Positions 1 through 5,767 of a stretch of DNA of 8,620 nt are shown piece by piece; positions within the stretch are counted from its first letter, which is position 1; each line of letters begins with the position of its first letter. Origin of the DNA: an uncultured bacterium (GTDB lineage Bacteria > Bacteroidota > Bacteroidia > Sphingobacteriales > Sphingobacteriaceae); NCBI GenBank assembly GCA_903958995.1, contig CAJBVG010000130.1:1-8620 (forward strand), read 5' to 3'. Made by a program: the position numbers and the translations under genes. Under the pieces are notes generated by a model. The model searched no databases. It worked only from the letters and a program-made list of their open reading frames with translations, and had not been told where the DNA came from.

Positions 1-1358
1 GTGATTACTCCTCGTACATTTTTCTGATTCAATAGTTCCAATACTGCTTCAGCCATCGGCCCGCCGAACTTTGGATCGGTACCTGTACCAAATTCATCAA
101 TTAATATTAAGGTATGTGGAGTTGCTTGTTGCAAAAACACATTCATGTTTGATATATGCGCACTATATGTACTTAAGTCGGATTCTATTGATTGATCATC
201 ACCAATATCGACTAATATTTTTTTCACCATACCCAATGTAGAATCAGGCGACATTGGAACTAACAATCCATGCTGAAACATTAACTGTATTAAGCCTATG
301 GTTTTTAATGCAACCGACTTCCCTCCTGCGTTCGGACCGGATATTAATACGATTCGTTGTTGATCATTAATCTTGGCATTTAATGGCACTACTTTTTTCT
401 TCAGTGCTGCAAAATGTAAGGTTAATAAAGGGTGACGAGCGTTAATCCAATCGAAATTAGATTCCTTTTGAATGATGGGTAAATGAGCATCCAAACGTAA
501 TGCAAATAAGGCTTTAGCTCGAATAAAATCAATAATACTGATGAAACTATGGTATTGCTGTAAAGCAGGTAAATACGGTCGAATCTCATCCGTTAATTGA
601 ATGAGTATTCGAATAATTTCACGTTTCTTTTGGTATTCTAAATCTCGAATACGGTTATTCAACTCAAATACTTCCGTAGGTTCCATGTAAACGGTTTGCC
701 CAGTAGAAGATTCATCTAAGATTAATCCTTTCGCTTTACGCTTATATTCTGCCGAAACTGGGATTACCATTCTTCCCTCACGAACGGTTAATTGTCCGTC
801 GGAAGTGTATCCCTCTTTCTGCCATTCTTTAAAAATTTGTGTGATGCGTTTACGTACATCAGATTCTGCAGAATGAATAGATTGAATGATGTCTTTTAAT
901 TCAGATGATGCATTCGGTTTTATATGTCCTTTGGAATCAATAATAGCCTCAATTGACTTGATTAATAAGGGATCTACGTGAATGTCGGTTGTTAATAATT
1001 CAATAGCTGGATATAAACCTTCCGAGTCTTTTATAAATTGTAAACACGCTTTTACGGTATGTAAGGCATAGTTTAATTTTAAGAATTCTTCTTCCAACAA
1101 ATATGTTCCTTCTACTCGAATTCGATCGGCGTAACTGCGGATATCGAAATAGTTTTCTGAAGGGAAATTTCTACCTGATACTAATATCGCTTTAAACTCA
1201 TGTGTTTGATTAAGCAATTTTTGCAGTAAATCGAAATTGGTAATGAACTGCATTTTATCGACCATAGTTCGTCCCATCGGACTAATACAATCTTTTTTAA
1301 TTTCTTCCTTAATTTCTAGAAAGCCAAGTTTATGTTGAATTTGATCTGGAAACAGCAT
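1..1358 (-). CDS. mutS2: Endonuclease MutS2, N-terminal part (runs off the left edge)
   Basis: Reading the reverse strand from the ATG at 1358 gives an open frame of 452 codons that leaves the window without a stop. MutS2 is a MutS-like ATPase. In studied bacteria it suppresses homologous recombination or acts on collided ribosomes; which applies here is unknown. Visible: a MutS2-type core and lever region, with a segment around residues 195-230 containing VIPVSAEYKRKAKG, SSTGQTVYMEP and FELNN. The ABC-type ATPase has Walker A GPNAGGKS at residues 341-348, the signature-like DLSTYSAHISNM, and Walker B LILIDEFGTGTDP with D421 and E422. There is no N-terminal mismatch-recognition domain, which separates it from MutS1. 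The coiled-coil tail and Smr nuclease domain expected in a full protein of about 780-800 residues would lie outside the window. The ATG follows the stop of the upstream lipoprotein gene with one base between (TAAgATG), so the two are probably co-transcribed and translationally coupled. The family call is secure. Confidence 0.95.
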   Translation of the reverse strand, partial: MLFPDQIQHKLGFLEIKEEIKKDCISPMGRTMVDKMQFITNFDLLQKLLNQTHEFKAILVSGRNFPSENYFDIRSYADRIRVEGTYLLEEEFLKLNYALHTVKACLQFIKDSEGLYPAIELLTTDIHVDPLLIKSIEAIIDSKGHIKPNASSELKDIIQSIHSAESDVRKRITQIFKEWQKEGYTSDGQLTVREGRMVIPVSAEYKRKAKGLILDESSTGQTVYMEPTEVFELNNRIRDLEYQKKREIIRILIQLTDEIRPYLPALQQYHSFISIIDFIRAKALFALRLDAHLPIIQKESNFDWINARHPLLTLHFAALKKKVVPLNAKINDQQRIVLISGPNAGGKSVALKTIGLIQLMFQHGLLVPMSPDSTLGMVKKILVDIGDDQSIESDLSTYSAHISNMNVFLQQATPHTLILIDEFGTGTDPKFGGPMAEAVLELLNQKNVRGVI

Positions 1359-1359
1359 C

Positions 1360-1719
1360 TTACTTTAAGTGATAAGTTTCCGTTTCTTTTCTACTCATCT
1401 CTTCAATCATCTTGGTATAAATCTCTTCTAAGAGTTCAGGATTATTGGTATAAAAGGTTAAGCTCTTTTGAAATTGAGCTTCAGAAATGTGATATTTTTT
1501 GAAAATAAACTCGTAATAAGTTTTATTATTGATGCTAGTTGAATCGGCATTTAATGTTTTTACACCCGATTCAGCAATGTGAACATCCATCATAATAAAC
1601 ATCATACTGTCTTTTGCAATAATACCATCAGGTATCTTAATGGCTGATTTAGAACAAGATGATATTATAAAAACAGAAAGTATAGCGAGTATTAATATTC
1701 CTATATTTTTCATACACAT
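1360..1719 (-). CDS. DUF4296-family lipoprotein
   Basis: A small predicted lipoprotein of 119 residues. The N-terminus has a short basic n-region, a hydrophobic stretch (about residues 6-19) and a lipobox ending at Cys22 (IISSC), so it is probably a lipid-anchored envelope protein. The mature part resembles DUF4296, a family found mainly in Bacteroidota. It has an acidic helix with MMDVHIAES, then YYEFIFKKYHISEAQFQKSL and FYTNNPELLEEIYTKM, the usual order of family motifs. The function is unknown and no catalytic residues can be identified. Two starts are possible, ATG at 1719 or ATG at 1713 (Met3). The second gives a more conventional MKNIG start, and neither has a clear ribosome binding site. 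It is the first gene of a two-gene unit with mutS2, and it is divergent from yggS. A DUF4296 gene beside yggS is, from memory, a recurring arrangement in this phylum. Family assignment is from motif recognition only. Confidence 0.85.
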   Translation of the reverse strand: MCMKNIGILILAILSVFIISSCSKSAIKIPDGIIAKDSMMFIMMDVHIAESGVKTLNADSTSINNKTYYEFIFKKYHISEAQFQKSLTFYTNNPELLEEIYTKMIEEMSRKETETYHLK

Positions 1720-1745
1720 TACAAACGATTAAGCATCTAATTTGT

Positions 1746-1764
1746 TAAATTTGTCACAAATGTA
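1746..1764. promoter_or_regulatory. Candidate divergent promoter elements between the DUF4296 gene and yggS
   Basis: The 51-bp gap between the two divergent genes contains two matches to the Bacteroidota -7 element TAnnTTTG. TAAATTTG lies on the plus strand at 1746-1753, with the yggS ATG 17 bp beyond. TACATTTG lies on the minus strand (1764 to 1757), facing the lipoprotein gene. No convincing -33 TTG sits at the right distance from either, so the call rests on the -7 matches and the divergent layout. Confidence 0.4.
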
Positions 1765-1770
1765 AAGATA

Positions 1771-2472
1771 ATGAGCATTAGAGAGAATATTTTAAAAATT
1801 AGTAAAGAATTATCCGTTCTGGAAGTAAAATTGATTGCCGTATCCAAAACGAAGAGTGTTGAAGATATTATGGAAGCCTATGAAGCTGGGCAACGTGTGT
1901 TTGGAGAAAACCAAGTACAAGAGATGGTTGAGAAATATGAGGCACTTCCTAAAGATATACAATGGCATCAAATCGGACACCTACAAACCAATAAGGTTAA
2001 ATACATCGCTCCTTTCATTCACTTAATAGAATCTGTTGATAGTTTGAAATTATTGCAAGAAATCAATAAACAAGCCTTAAAAAACAAGCGTGTAATTGAT
2101 TGTTTACTGCAAGTGTATATAGCCGATGAAGAAACTAAATTCGGCTTAGGATATGATGAACTGATTGAATTGCTACGTTCTGAGGAATACCAAGAATTGA
2201 AAAATGTTCGTATCGTAGGATTAATGGGAATTGCTACAAATACTGATGTAGAACGTCAAATCAACGAGGAGTTTAAAGAGCTATCGGTATTGTTTACAGG
2301 CATTAAGCAATCCTATTTCCGTAAAGAAGATTCATTCAAAGAAGTATCCATGGGCATGTCGTCTGACTATAAATTAGCGATTGAGAATGGTAGTACAATG
2401 GTTCGTTTAGGCAGTACACTTTTTGGTAAACGCGTTATCAAACATTATAAAAATAAAGAGGATGAAAATTAG
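1771..2472 (+). CDS. YggS/PLPBP-family pyridoxal phosphate homeostasis protein
   Basis: A 233-residue cytosolic protein of the YggS/PROSC (COG0325) family. Members bind pyridoxal 5'-phosphate in an alanine-racemase-like TIM barrel, have no known enzymatic turnover, and buffer free PLP for other enzymes. Visible signatures: LIAVSKTK with the PLP-binding lysine at Lys26, RVFGENQVQEM at about 42-52, WHQIGHLQTNKVKYI at about 65-79, the TKFGLG segment, GLMGIAT, and the phosphate-binding end GMSSDYKLAIENGSTMVRLG followed by TLFGKR. The length is normal for the family. The N-terminus is about ten residues shorter before the lysine than in E. coli YggS, which I believe is ordinary in this phylum. The ATG at 1771 is preceded by A-rich sequence rather than a Shine-Dalgarno site, as is usual in Bacteroidota. 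It is the first gene of a plus-strand run, and its end overlaps the GNAT gene by 11 bp. No missing key residue is seen. Confidence 0.95.
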   Translation: MSIRENILKISKELSVLEVKLIAVSKTKSVEDIMEAYEAGQRVFGENQVQEMVEKYEALPKDIQWHQIGHLQTNKVKYIAPFIHLIESVDSLKLLQEINKQALKNKRVIDCLLQVYIADEETKFGLGYDELIELLRSEEYQELKNVRIVGLMGIATNTDVERQINEEFKELSVLFTGIKQSYFRKEDSFKEVSMGMSSDYKLAIENGSTMVRLGSTLFGKRVIKHYKNKEDEN

Positions 2473-2905
2473 AAGAGCCACCCAAGCCGATTGTCCTCGT
2501 TTGTTAGAATTAGTAAATGAGCTGGCAATTTTTGAAAAAGCACCGCACGAAGTAACCGTTAGCCTACAAGAATTTGAGAATTCAGGATTCTCTCAACACC
2601 CAGTATGGTGGGCCTTTGTAGCCGAAAATGAAACAGAAATTATTGGTTTTGCTTTATATTACATTCGCTATTCTACTTGGAAAGGTTGCCGTATGTATTT
2701 AGAAGATATTATTATTACTGAGGAATACCGTAGTAAGGGAATAGGTACATTATTGTTCGATCGATTGATTGAAGAAGCAAAAGATAGAAACCTACACGGC
2801 ATCTCTTGGCAAGTATTGGATTGGAATGAATCGGCTATCGATTTTTACAAGAAGTATAATGCGAAGTTGGATCCGGAATGGGTCAATGGTTCAATTGAAT
2901 TGTAA
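2462..2905 (+). CDS. GNAT-family N-acetyltransferase, spermidine/spermine acetyltransferase-like
   Basis: A 147-residue GCN5-related acetyltransferase that would transfer acetyl from acetyl-CoA to an amine. It begins MKIRRATQADC, a typical GNAT opening (beta1, then the D/C-P-x-L-L-E-L helix). Motif A is YLEDIIITEEYRSKGIGTLL, with the acetyl-CoA pyrophosphate-binding R90-x-x-G93-x-G95. The C-terminal motif B is WQVLDWNESAIDFYKKYNA. The YLEDI, VLDWN and AIDFY elements, with the IFEKAPHEV segment near residue 25, resemble the SSAT/diamine acetyltransferase branch (COG0456/PF00583), but the substrate cannot be settled by reading. An in-frame ATG at 2423 would add 13 residues, but it lies deep inside yggS and the added residues precede the natural domain start, so I chose 2462. 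That start overlaps the yggS stop by 11 bp, suggesting translational coupling. Confidence 0.9.
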   Translation: MKIRRATQADCPRLLELVNELAIFEKAPHEVTVSLQEFENSGFSQHPVWWAFVAENETEIIGFALYYIRYSTWKGCRMYLEDIIITEEYRSKGIGTLLFDRLIEEAKDRNLHGISWQVLDWNESAIDFYKKYNAKLDPEWVNGSIEL

Positions 2906-2906
2906 A

Positions 2907-2954
2907 TTCTAAATTTTAAGTTGAAAAAATGAGTTCTAAATTCTAAGTTCTAAG
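2907..2954 (+). repeat. TTCTAAG heptanucleotide repeat array
   Basis: Between the GNAT stop and the next ATG the sequence is nearly all a degenerate 7-bp repeat. TTCTAAA lies at 2907-2913, TTTTAAG at 2914-2920 and the degenerate TTGAAAA at 2921-2927. After a short A-rich interruption come TTCTAAA (2934-2940), TTCTAAG (2941-2947) and TTCTAAG (2948-2954). The second block is out of register with the first by one base, consistent with slippage or an indel. No inverted arm was found for this array alone. It touches the start codon of the downstream lipoprotein gene, so it probably forms that gene's untranslated leader. Confidence 0.75.
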
Positions 2955-2956
2955 TT

Positions 2957-3784
2957 ATGTTTAAACGAAATACGAGGTACAAACTACGAGGTACGAGGTA
3001 CGATTTACGAGGTACGAGTTACTTAATACTTTGTACAGTCTACTTAGTACTTTCTTCATGCAATAACAATTCTGGTTCATTTAAAGAGAATACAGATACC
3101 TTAACATATAAAGTGAATGTCGAGTTCTTGGGAGATACCAATGAAACCTATGCTCGTATAAGCTATCCGTATTTTTTGGATGAGGATGAAAATACGGGGA
3201 TAAATACATTTCTGCTTACTCAGTATACTAAAGGTACTTCAAGTTCAAGTTTTAAGGACTTATGTGCTTATTTCATTAAACAACATGATTCTATTTATGT
3301 CGATACTTTTGAATCAACAAGAAATTGGGTGAGTGAAAAGTCGATTAACGTAAAATTTCAACACTACCCTTTCATTTCATTAAGCACAACTTGGTATGAA
3401 TTTACGGGTGGTGCACACGGAAATCATGGTACTATTTTTACCAATTACAATTGTGAAACCCAATCTGGCATTACGATTCAGGACATATTCGATGCGAAGC
3501 AGCATTTAGAATTAACTAAAATTGCAGAGCAAATATTCAGAAAAAATGAAGGTCTAAAAGAGACAGACGATTATAGTAATTACTTTTTTGATAATGGTAA
3601 ATTTGTCTTACCTGATAATTTTTCGATTAGAAAAGATGGATTATTATTTCAATATGGAATTTATGAGATAAAGCCTTATGTGGATGGGACTACAGATTTG
3701 TTTGTTCCCTTTGATGATATTAAGTACTTAATTGGTGATCAAAGCATTTTGAGTGCACTAAATAAAATAGAAAATGGAAAATAG
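2957..3784 (+). CDS. DUF3298/RsiV-like domain lipoprotein with a repeat-derived signal peptide
   Basis: A 275-residue predicted lipoprotein. The n-region (residues 1-20) is rich in Arg/Lys and built of a seven-residue repeat of NTRYKLR/GTRYDLR type. The h-region (21-32, SYLILCTVYLVL) continues the same seven-residue phase, and the lipobox LSSC ends at Cys35. The mature part matches the DUF4163/DUF3298 arrangement known from RsiV-type and other envelope proteins. The diagnostic YEFTGGAHGNHG lies at about 149-160, then a GITIQDIF segment, and near the end a YGIYEIKPY element followed by VPFDDIKYLI. The function is unknown; related domains include the lysozyme-binding anti-sigma factor RsiV, but no sigma gene is adjacent and no transmembrane helix follows, so that role is not inferred. 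The ATG at 2957 is the only reasonable start, since the upstream ATG at 2929 soon meets a stop. The last residues (KIENGK) and the TAG lie within another heptamer array. Domain call is good, function is open. Confidence 0.85.
   Translation: MFKRNTRYKLRGTRYDLRGTSYLILCTVYLVLSSCNNNSGSFKENTDTLTYKVNVEFLGDTNETYARISYPYFLDEDENTGINTFLLTQYTKGTSSSSFKDLCAYFIKQHDSIYVDTFESTRNWVSEKSINVKFQHYPFISLSTTWYEFTGGAHGNHGTIFTNYNCETQSGITIQDIFDAKQHLELTKIAEQIFRKNEGLKETDDYSNYFFDNGKFVLPDNFSIRKDGLLFQYGIYEIKPYVDGTTDLFVPFDDIKYLIGDQSILSALNKIENGK
2971..3054 (+). repeat. Twelve in-phase TAC-headed heptamers, purine arm then pyrimidine arm, inside the coding sequence
   Basis: TAC recurs every 7 bp, exactly, at twelve positions from 2971 to 3048 (84 bp). 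The first seven units are mostly TACGAGG: exact at 2971, 2985, 2992 and 3006, with variants at 2978, 2999 and 3013. The last five are pyrimidine-rich, such as TACTTTG (3027) and TACTTAG (3041), and resemble the reverse complement of the first arm with C-to-T changes. The two arms can pair imperfectly as a hairpin centred near 3013-3020. Because 7 is prime to 3, the array is translated as a seven-residue peptide repeat of four turns: residues 5-18 are basic and 19-32 hydrophobic. It therefore encodes nearly all of the lipoprotein signal peptide. Confidence 0.9.
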
Positions 3785-3846
3785 AAAATAGTAATTCTGA
3801 AATAATGTTTTTTTAACTTTTTTCTATTTATCTATTTTCGATTTTT
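3764..3846 (+). repeat. AAAATAG heptamer array with inverted copies
   Basis: Four tandem heptamers, AAAATAG (3764), AAAATGG (3771), AAAATAG (3778) and AAAATAG (3785), are followed by an AT-rich spacer. Reverse-complement copies then follow: CTATTTA at 3824, CTATTTT at 3832 and the degenerate CGATTTT at 3839. The arms could form an imperfect AT-rich stem with a loop of about 30 bases. The left arm encodes the last residues of the lipoprotein gene (KIENGK) and its TAG stop at 3782-3784. The right arm lies 16 bp before the aspartokinase ATG. It could act as a weak terminator or mRNA-end structure, but this is inference. It has no GC-rich stem typical of an intrinsic terminator. Confidence 0.75.
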
Positions 3847-3861
3847 AAAATAATACAAATA

Positions 3862-5127
3862 ATGAATATTCACAAATTCGGTGGAGCATCCGTAAAAGAT
3901 GCTAATTCGGTAAAGAATGTATGTAGCATTTTAAAATCATACGATAAGGAACAACTCATCGTTGTGATTTCGGCTATGGCAAAAACTACTAATGCTTTGG
4001 AAGAAGTGTGGAAAGCTTATTTAACTAATGATTCATCATTATCAAGTAAAATAAAGATTGTAGAGGATTTTCATTACGGAATGGTTGATGAATTATTTGG
4101 TACAGCACCTTGTACTATACGTGATGAAGTGGCTAATGTTTTTGTTGAATTAGATTGGATAGTGGAAGAAGAACCACTAGATGATAAATCATATTTATAC
4201 GATCAAATAGTTTCTTTAGGCGAATTACTTTCTACTAAAATTGTAGAAGCTTATTTGAGAAAGATGGATTTGAATAGTAAATGGATCGATGCTAGAGAAT
4301 ATATTCATACCGACAATCATTACCGTGAAGGGAAAGTAAATTGGGAGAAATCAAAAGCAGCTATGCAAACTACACTCCCATCATTATATCAATCTTCTAT
4401 TTTAGTAACTCAGGGCTTTATTGGTTGTACATCGGAAAATTTCACCACTACCTTAGGTCGCGAGGGTTCTGATTATACGGCAGCTATTTTTGCGAACTGT
4501 TTAGATGCAGAAAGTGTAATTATCTGGAAAGATGTACCTGGAGTATTAACTGCTGATCCAAAATTATTCCCAGATGCGATTAAATTGGATGATATCCCCT
4601 ATGCAGAAGCTATCGAGATGACTTATTATGGTGCAAGTGTAATTCACCCTAAAACCATAAAACCCTTACAGAATAAGAAGATTCCTTTATATGTAAAGGC
4701 ATTTTTAGCTCCAGATCTTGATGGAACATGTGTAGGTAAAAAAGATAATGTAAAGTTCGATCATCCTATTATTATCGTTAAGAAAAATCAGAAACTACTG
4801 AGTATTTCAACTAAAGATTTTTCATTTATTGCTGAAGAAAACCTTAGTGAAATTATGGGTATCATCAGTAAGCATTCGGTGAAAATTAACACCATGCAGA
4901 ATTCTGCTATGACGTTCTCGTGTTGTGTAGATGATGATGACCAAGTAGAGGACTTAATCAATGATATATCGAAACATTATAAAGTATTTTATAATACTCC
5001 CTTAGAATTAGTAACGATAAGGCACTATAATGATGAAGTGATTCAGAAGATTATTGCCGGTAAGGAATTGATTTTAGAACAACGAAGCAGAAGCACCATT
5101 CAATTAGTACTTCGTAATAAAAGCTAG
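3862..5127 (+). CDS. Aspartokinase (monofunctional)
   Basis: A 421-residue cytosolic aspartate kinase catalysing L-aspartate + ATP to 4-phospho-L-aspartate, the first step toward lysine, threonine, methionine and (if made) diaminopimelate. Visible: the amino-acid-kinase opening KFGGASV at residues 5-11, a helical region with VSLGELLSTKIV, the conserved GREGSDYTAA at 199-208, the VPGVLTADP segment with the nucleotide-site DP, and EMTYYGASVIHPKTI. The C-terminal part from about residue 310 is regulatory. An ACT-like unit begins LLSISTKDFSF and runs through IISKHSVKINTMQNSA, and a shorter second part (LELVTIRHY through QLVLR) closes the fold. There is no fused homoserine dehydrogenase or decarboxylase. 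The ACT region implies end-product feedback, but which amino acid binds cannot be read. I see no lysine riboswitch in the short AT-rich upstream gap. Translation begins at ATG 3862 with no Shine-Dalgarno. The paralogue class (lysC versus thrA-like) is not determined, so no symbol is given. Confidence 0.95.
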   Translation: MNIHKFGGASVKDANSVKNVCSILKSYDKEQLIVVISAMAKTTNALEEVWKAYLTNDSSLSSKIKIVEDFHYGMVDELFGTAPCTIRDEVANVFVELDWIVEEEPLDDKSYLYDQIVSLGELLSTKIVEAYLRKMDLNSKWIDAREYIHTDNHYREGKVNWEKSKAAMQTTLPSLYQSSILVTQGFIGCTSENFTTTLGREGSDYTAAIFANCLDAESVIIWKDVPGVLTADPKLFPDAIKLDDIPYAEAIEMTYYGASVIHPKTIKPLQNKKIPLYVKAFLAPDLDGTCVGKKDNVKFDHPIIIVKKNQKLLSISTKDFSFIAEENLSEIMGIISKHSVKINTMQNSAMTFSCCVDDDDQVEDLINDISKHYKVFYNTPLELVTIRHYNDEVIQKIIAGKELILEQRSRSTIQLVLRNKS

Positions 5128-5762
5128 TCGAAACGATAGATATCCTTTACCTGATCTGAATTATCATACGAACGTTGTAAATCGTGGATAATACCATCGG
5201 CAATATCATAAATCCAACCGTGTACGGTTAATTCTTGTTTGCTTTTCCAAGCTTGTTGTACTACGCTCGTTTGACAAGTATTTAGAACTTGTTCTTGTAC
5301 ATTAAGTTCACACATTCTGCGGAACTTCGTATTCTCATCCGCAATATTATTTAATTCATTTTCATGGTGACTATACACCAATTTAATCTGGCGAAGCCAG
5401 TTATCTAGTAAGCCGTATGAATTTTGTTCCATGGCTGCTTTTACACCACCACAGCCGTAATGACCAACGATAATAATGTGTTCTACTTTTAAAATAGCAA
5501 CTGCATATTGAAGAACAGATAAAATGTTCATATCCGTTTGTACCACAACGTTTGCGATATTACGGTGTACGAACATTTCACCTGGTTCTAGTCCAACGAT
5601 TTCGTTTGCTGGAACTCGACTATCTGAACAACCTATCCATAAATATTTAGGTGATTGAATATCGACTAAGTGCGTGAAATAATCATCACGGATACTTAGT
5701 TTTTCTTTCACCCATTTCTCATTGTTTTCAATGAGTTTGGATAAATTGTGTGCTTTATTCAT
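5124..5762 (-). CDS. can: Beta-class carbonic anhydrase
   Basis: A 212-residue zinc enzyme interconverting CO2 and bicarbonate in the cytosol, close in length and pattern to E. coli Can. The zinc ligands are visible: Cys45, Asp47 and Arg49 in WIGCSDSRVPANEIV, and His101 and Cys104 in VGHYGCGGVKAAM. The conserved VHRNIANVV segment is at residues 65-73. The C-terminal part has the expected NVQEQVLN helix and a VHGWIYDIADG strand. The Cys-x-Asp-x-Arg and His-x2-Cys pairs are complete, so it is probably active. The ATG at 5762 lies 5 bp after the stop of the E2 acyltransferase gene on the same strand, so it is probably co-transcribed from the promoter near 7107-7136. The stop shares a CTAG with the stop of the convergent aspartokinase gene. 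Type I versus type II (bicarbonate-inhibited) beta subclass cannot be decided with certainty. Confidence 0.95.
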   Translation of the reverse strand: MNKAHNLSKLIENNEKWVKEKLSIRDDYFTHLVDIQSPKYLWIGCSDSRVPANEIVGLEPGEMFVHRNIANVVVQTDMNILSVLQYAVAILKVEHIIIVGHYGCGGVKAAMEQNSYGLLDNWLRQIKLVYSHHENELNNIADENTKFRRMCELNVQEQVLNTCQTSVVQQAWKSKQELTVHGWIYDIADGIIHDLQRSYDNSDQVKDIYRFD

Positions 5763-5767
5763 ATAGT

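Noticed and set aside
1835..2026. Plus-strand 63-codon frame inside yggS
   Set aside because: Out-of-frame shadow of a well-conserved gene.
2423..2461. Longer GNAT start at ATG 2423
   Set aside because: The 13 extra residues are coded inside the conserved end of yggS in another frame, and the domain naturally begins at MKIRRAT (2462).
2971..3054. Non-coding repeat with the lipoprotein starting downstream of it
   Set aside because: The frame is open from the ATG at 2957 through the array, gives a proper n-region, h-region and lipobox, and no other in-frame start codon lies before Cys35.
3824..3846. Promoter for aspartokinase (TATTTTCG resembles TAnnTTTG)
   Set aside because: It has a mismatch in the TTTG part, belongs to the repeat arm and has no TTG at the proper spacing upstream.
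3785..3861. Lysine riboswitch upstream of aspartokinase
   Set aside because: The gap is only about 77 bp, AT-rich and mostly repeat; a lysine riboswitch is far longer and structured.
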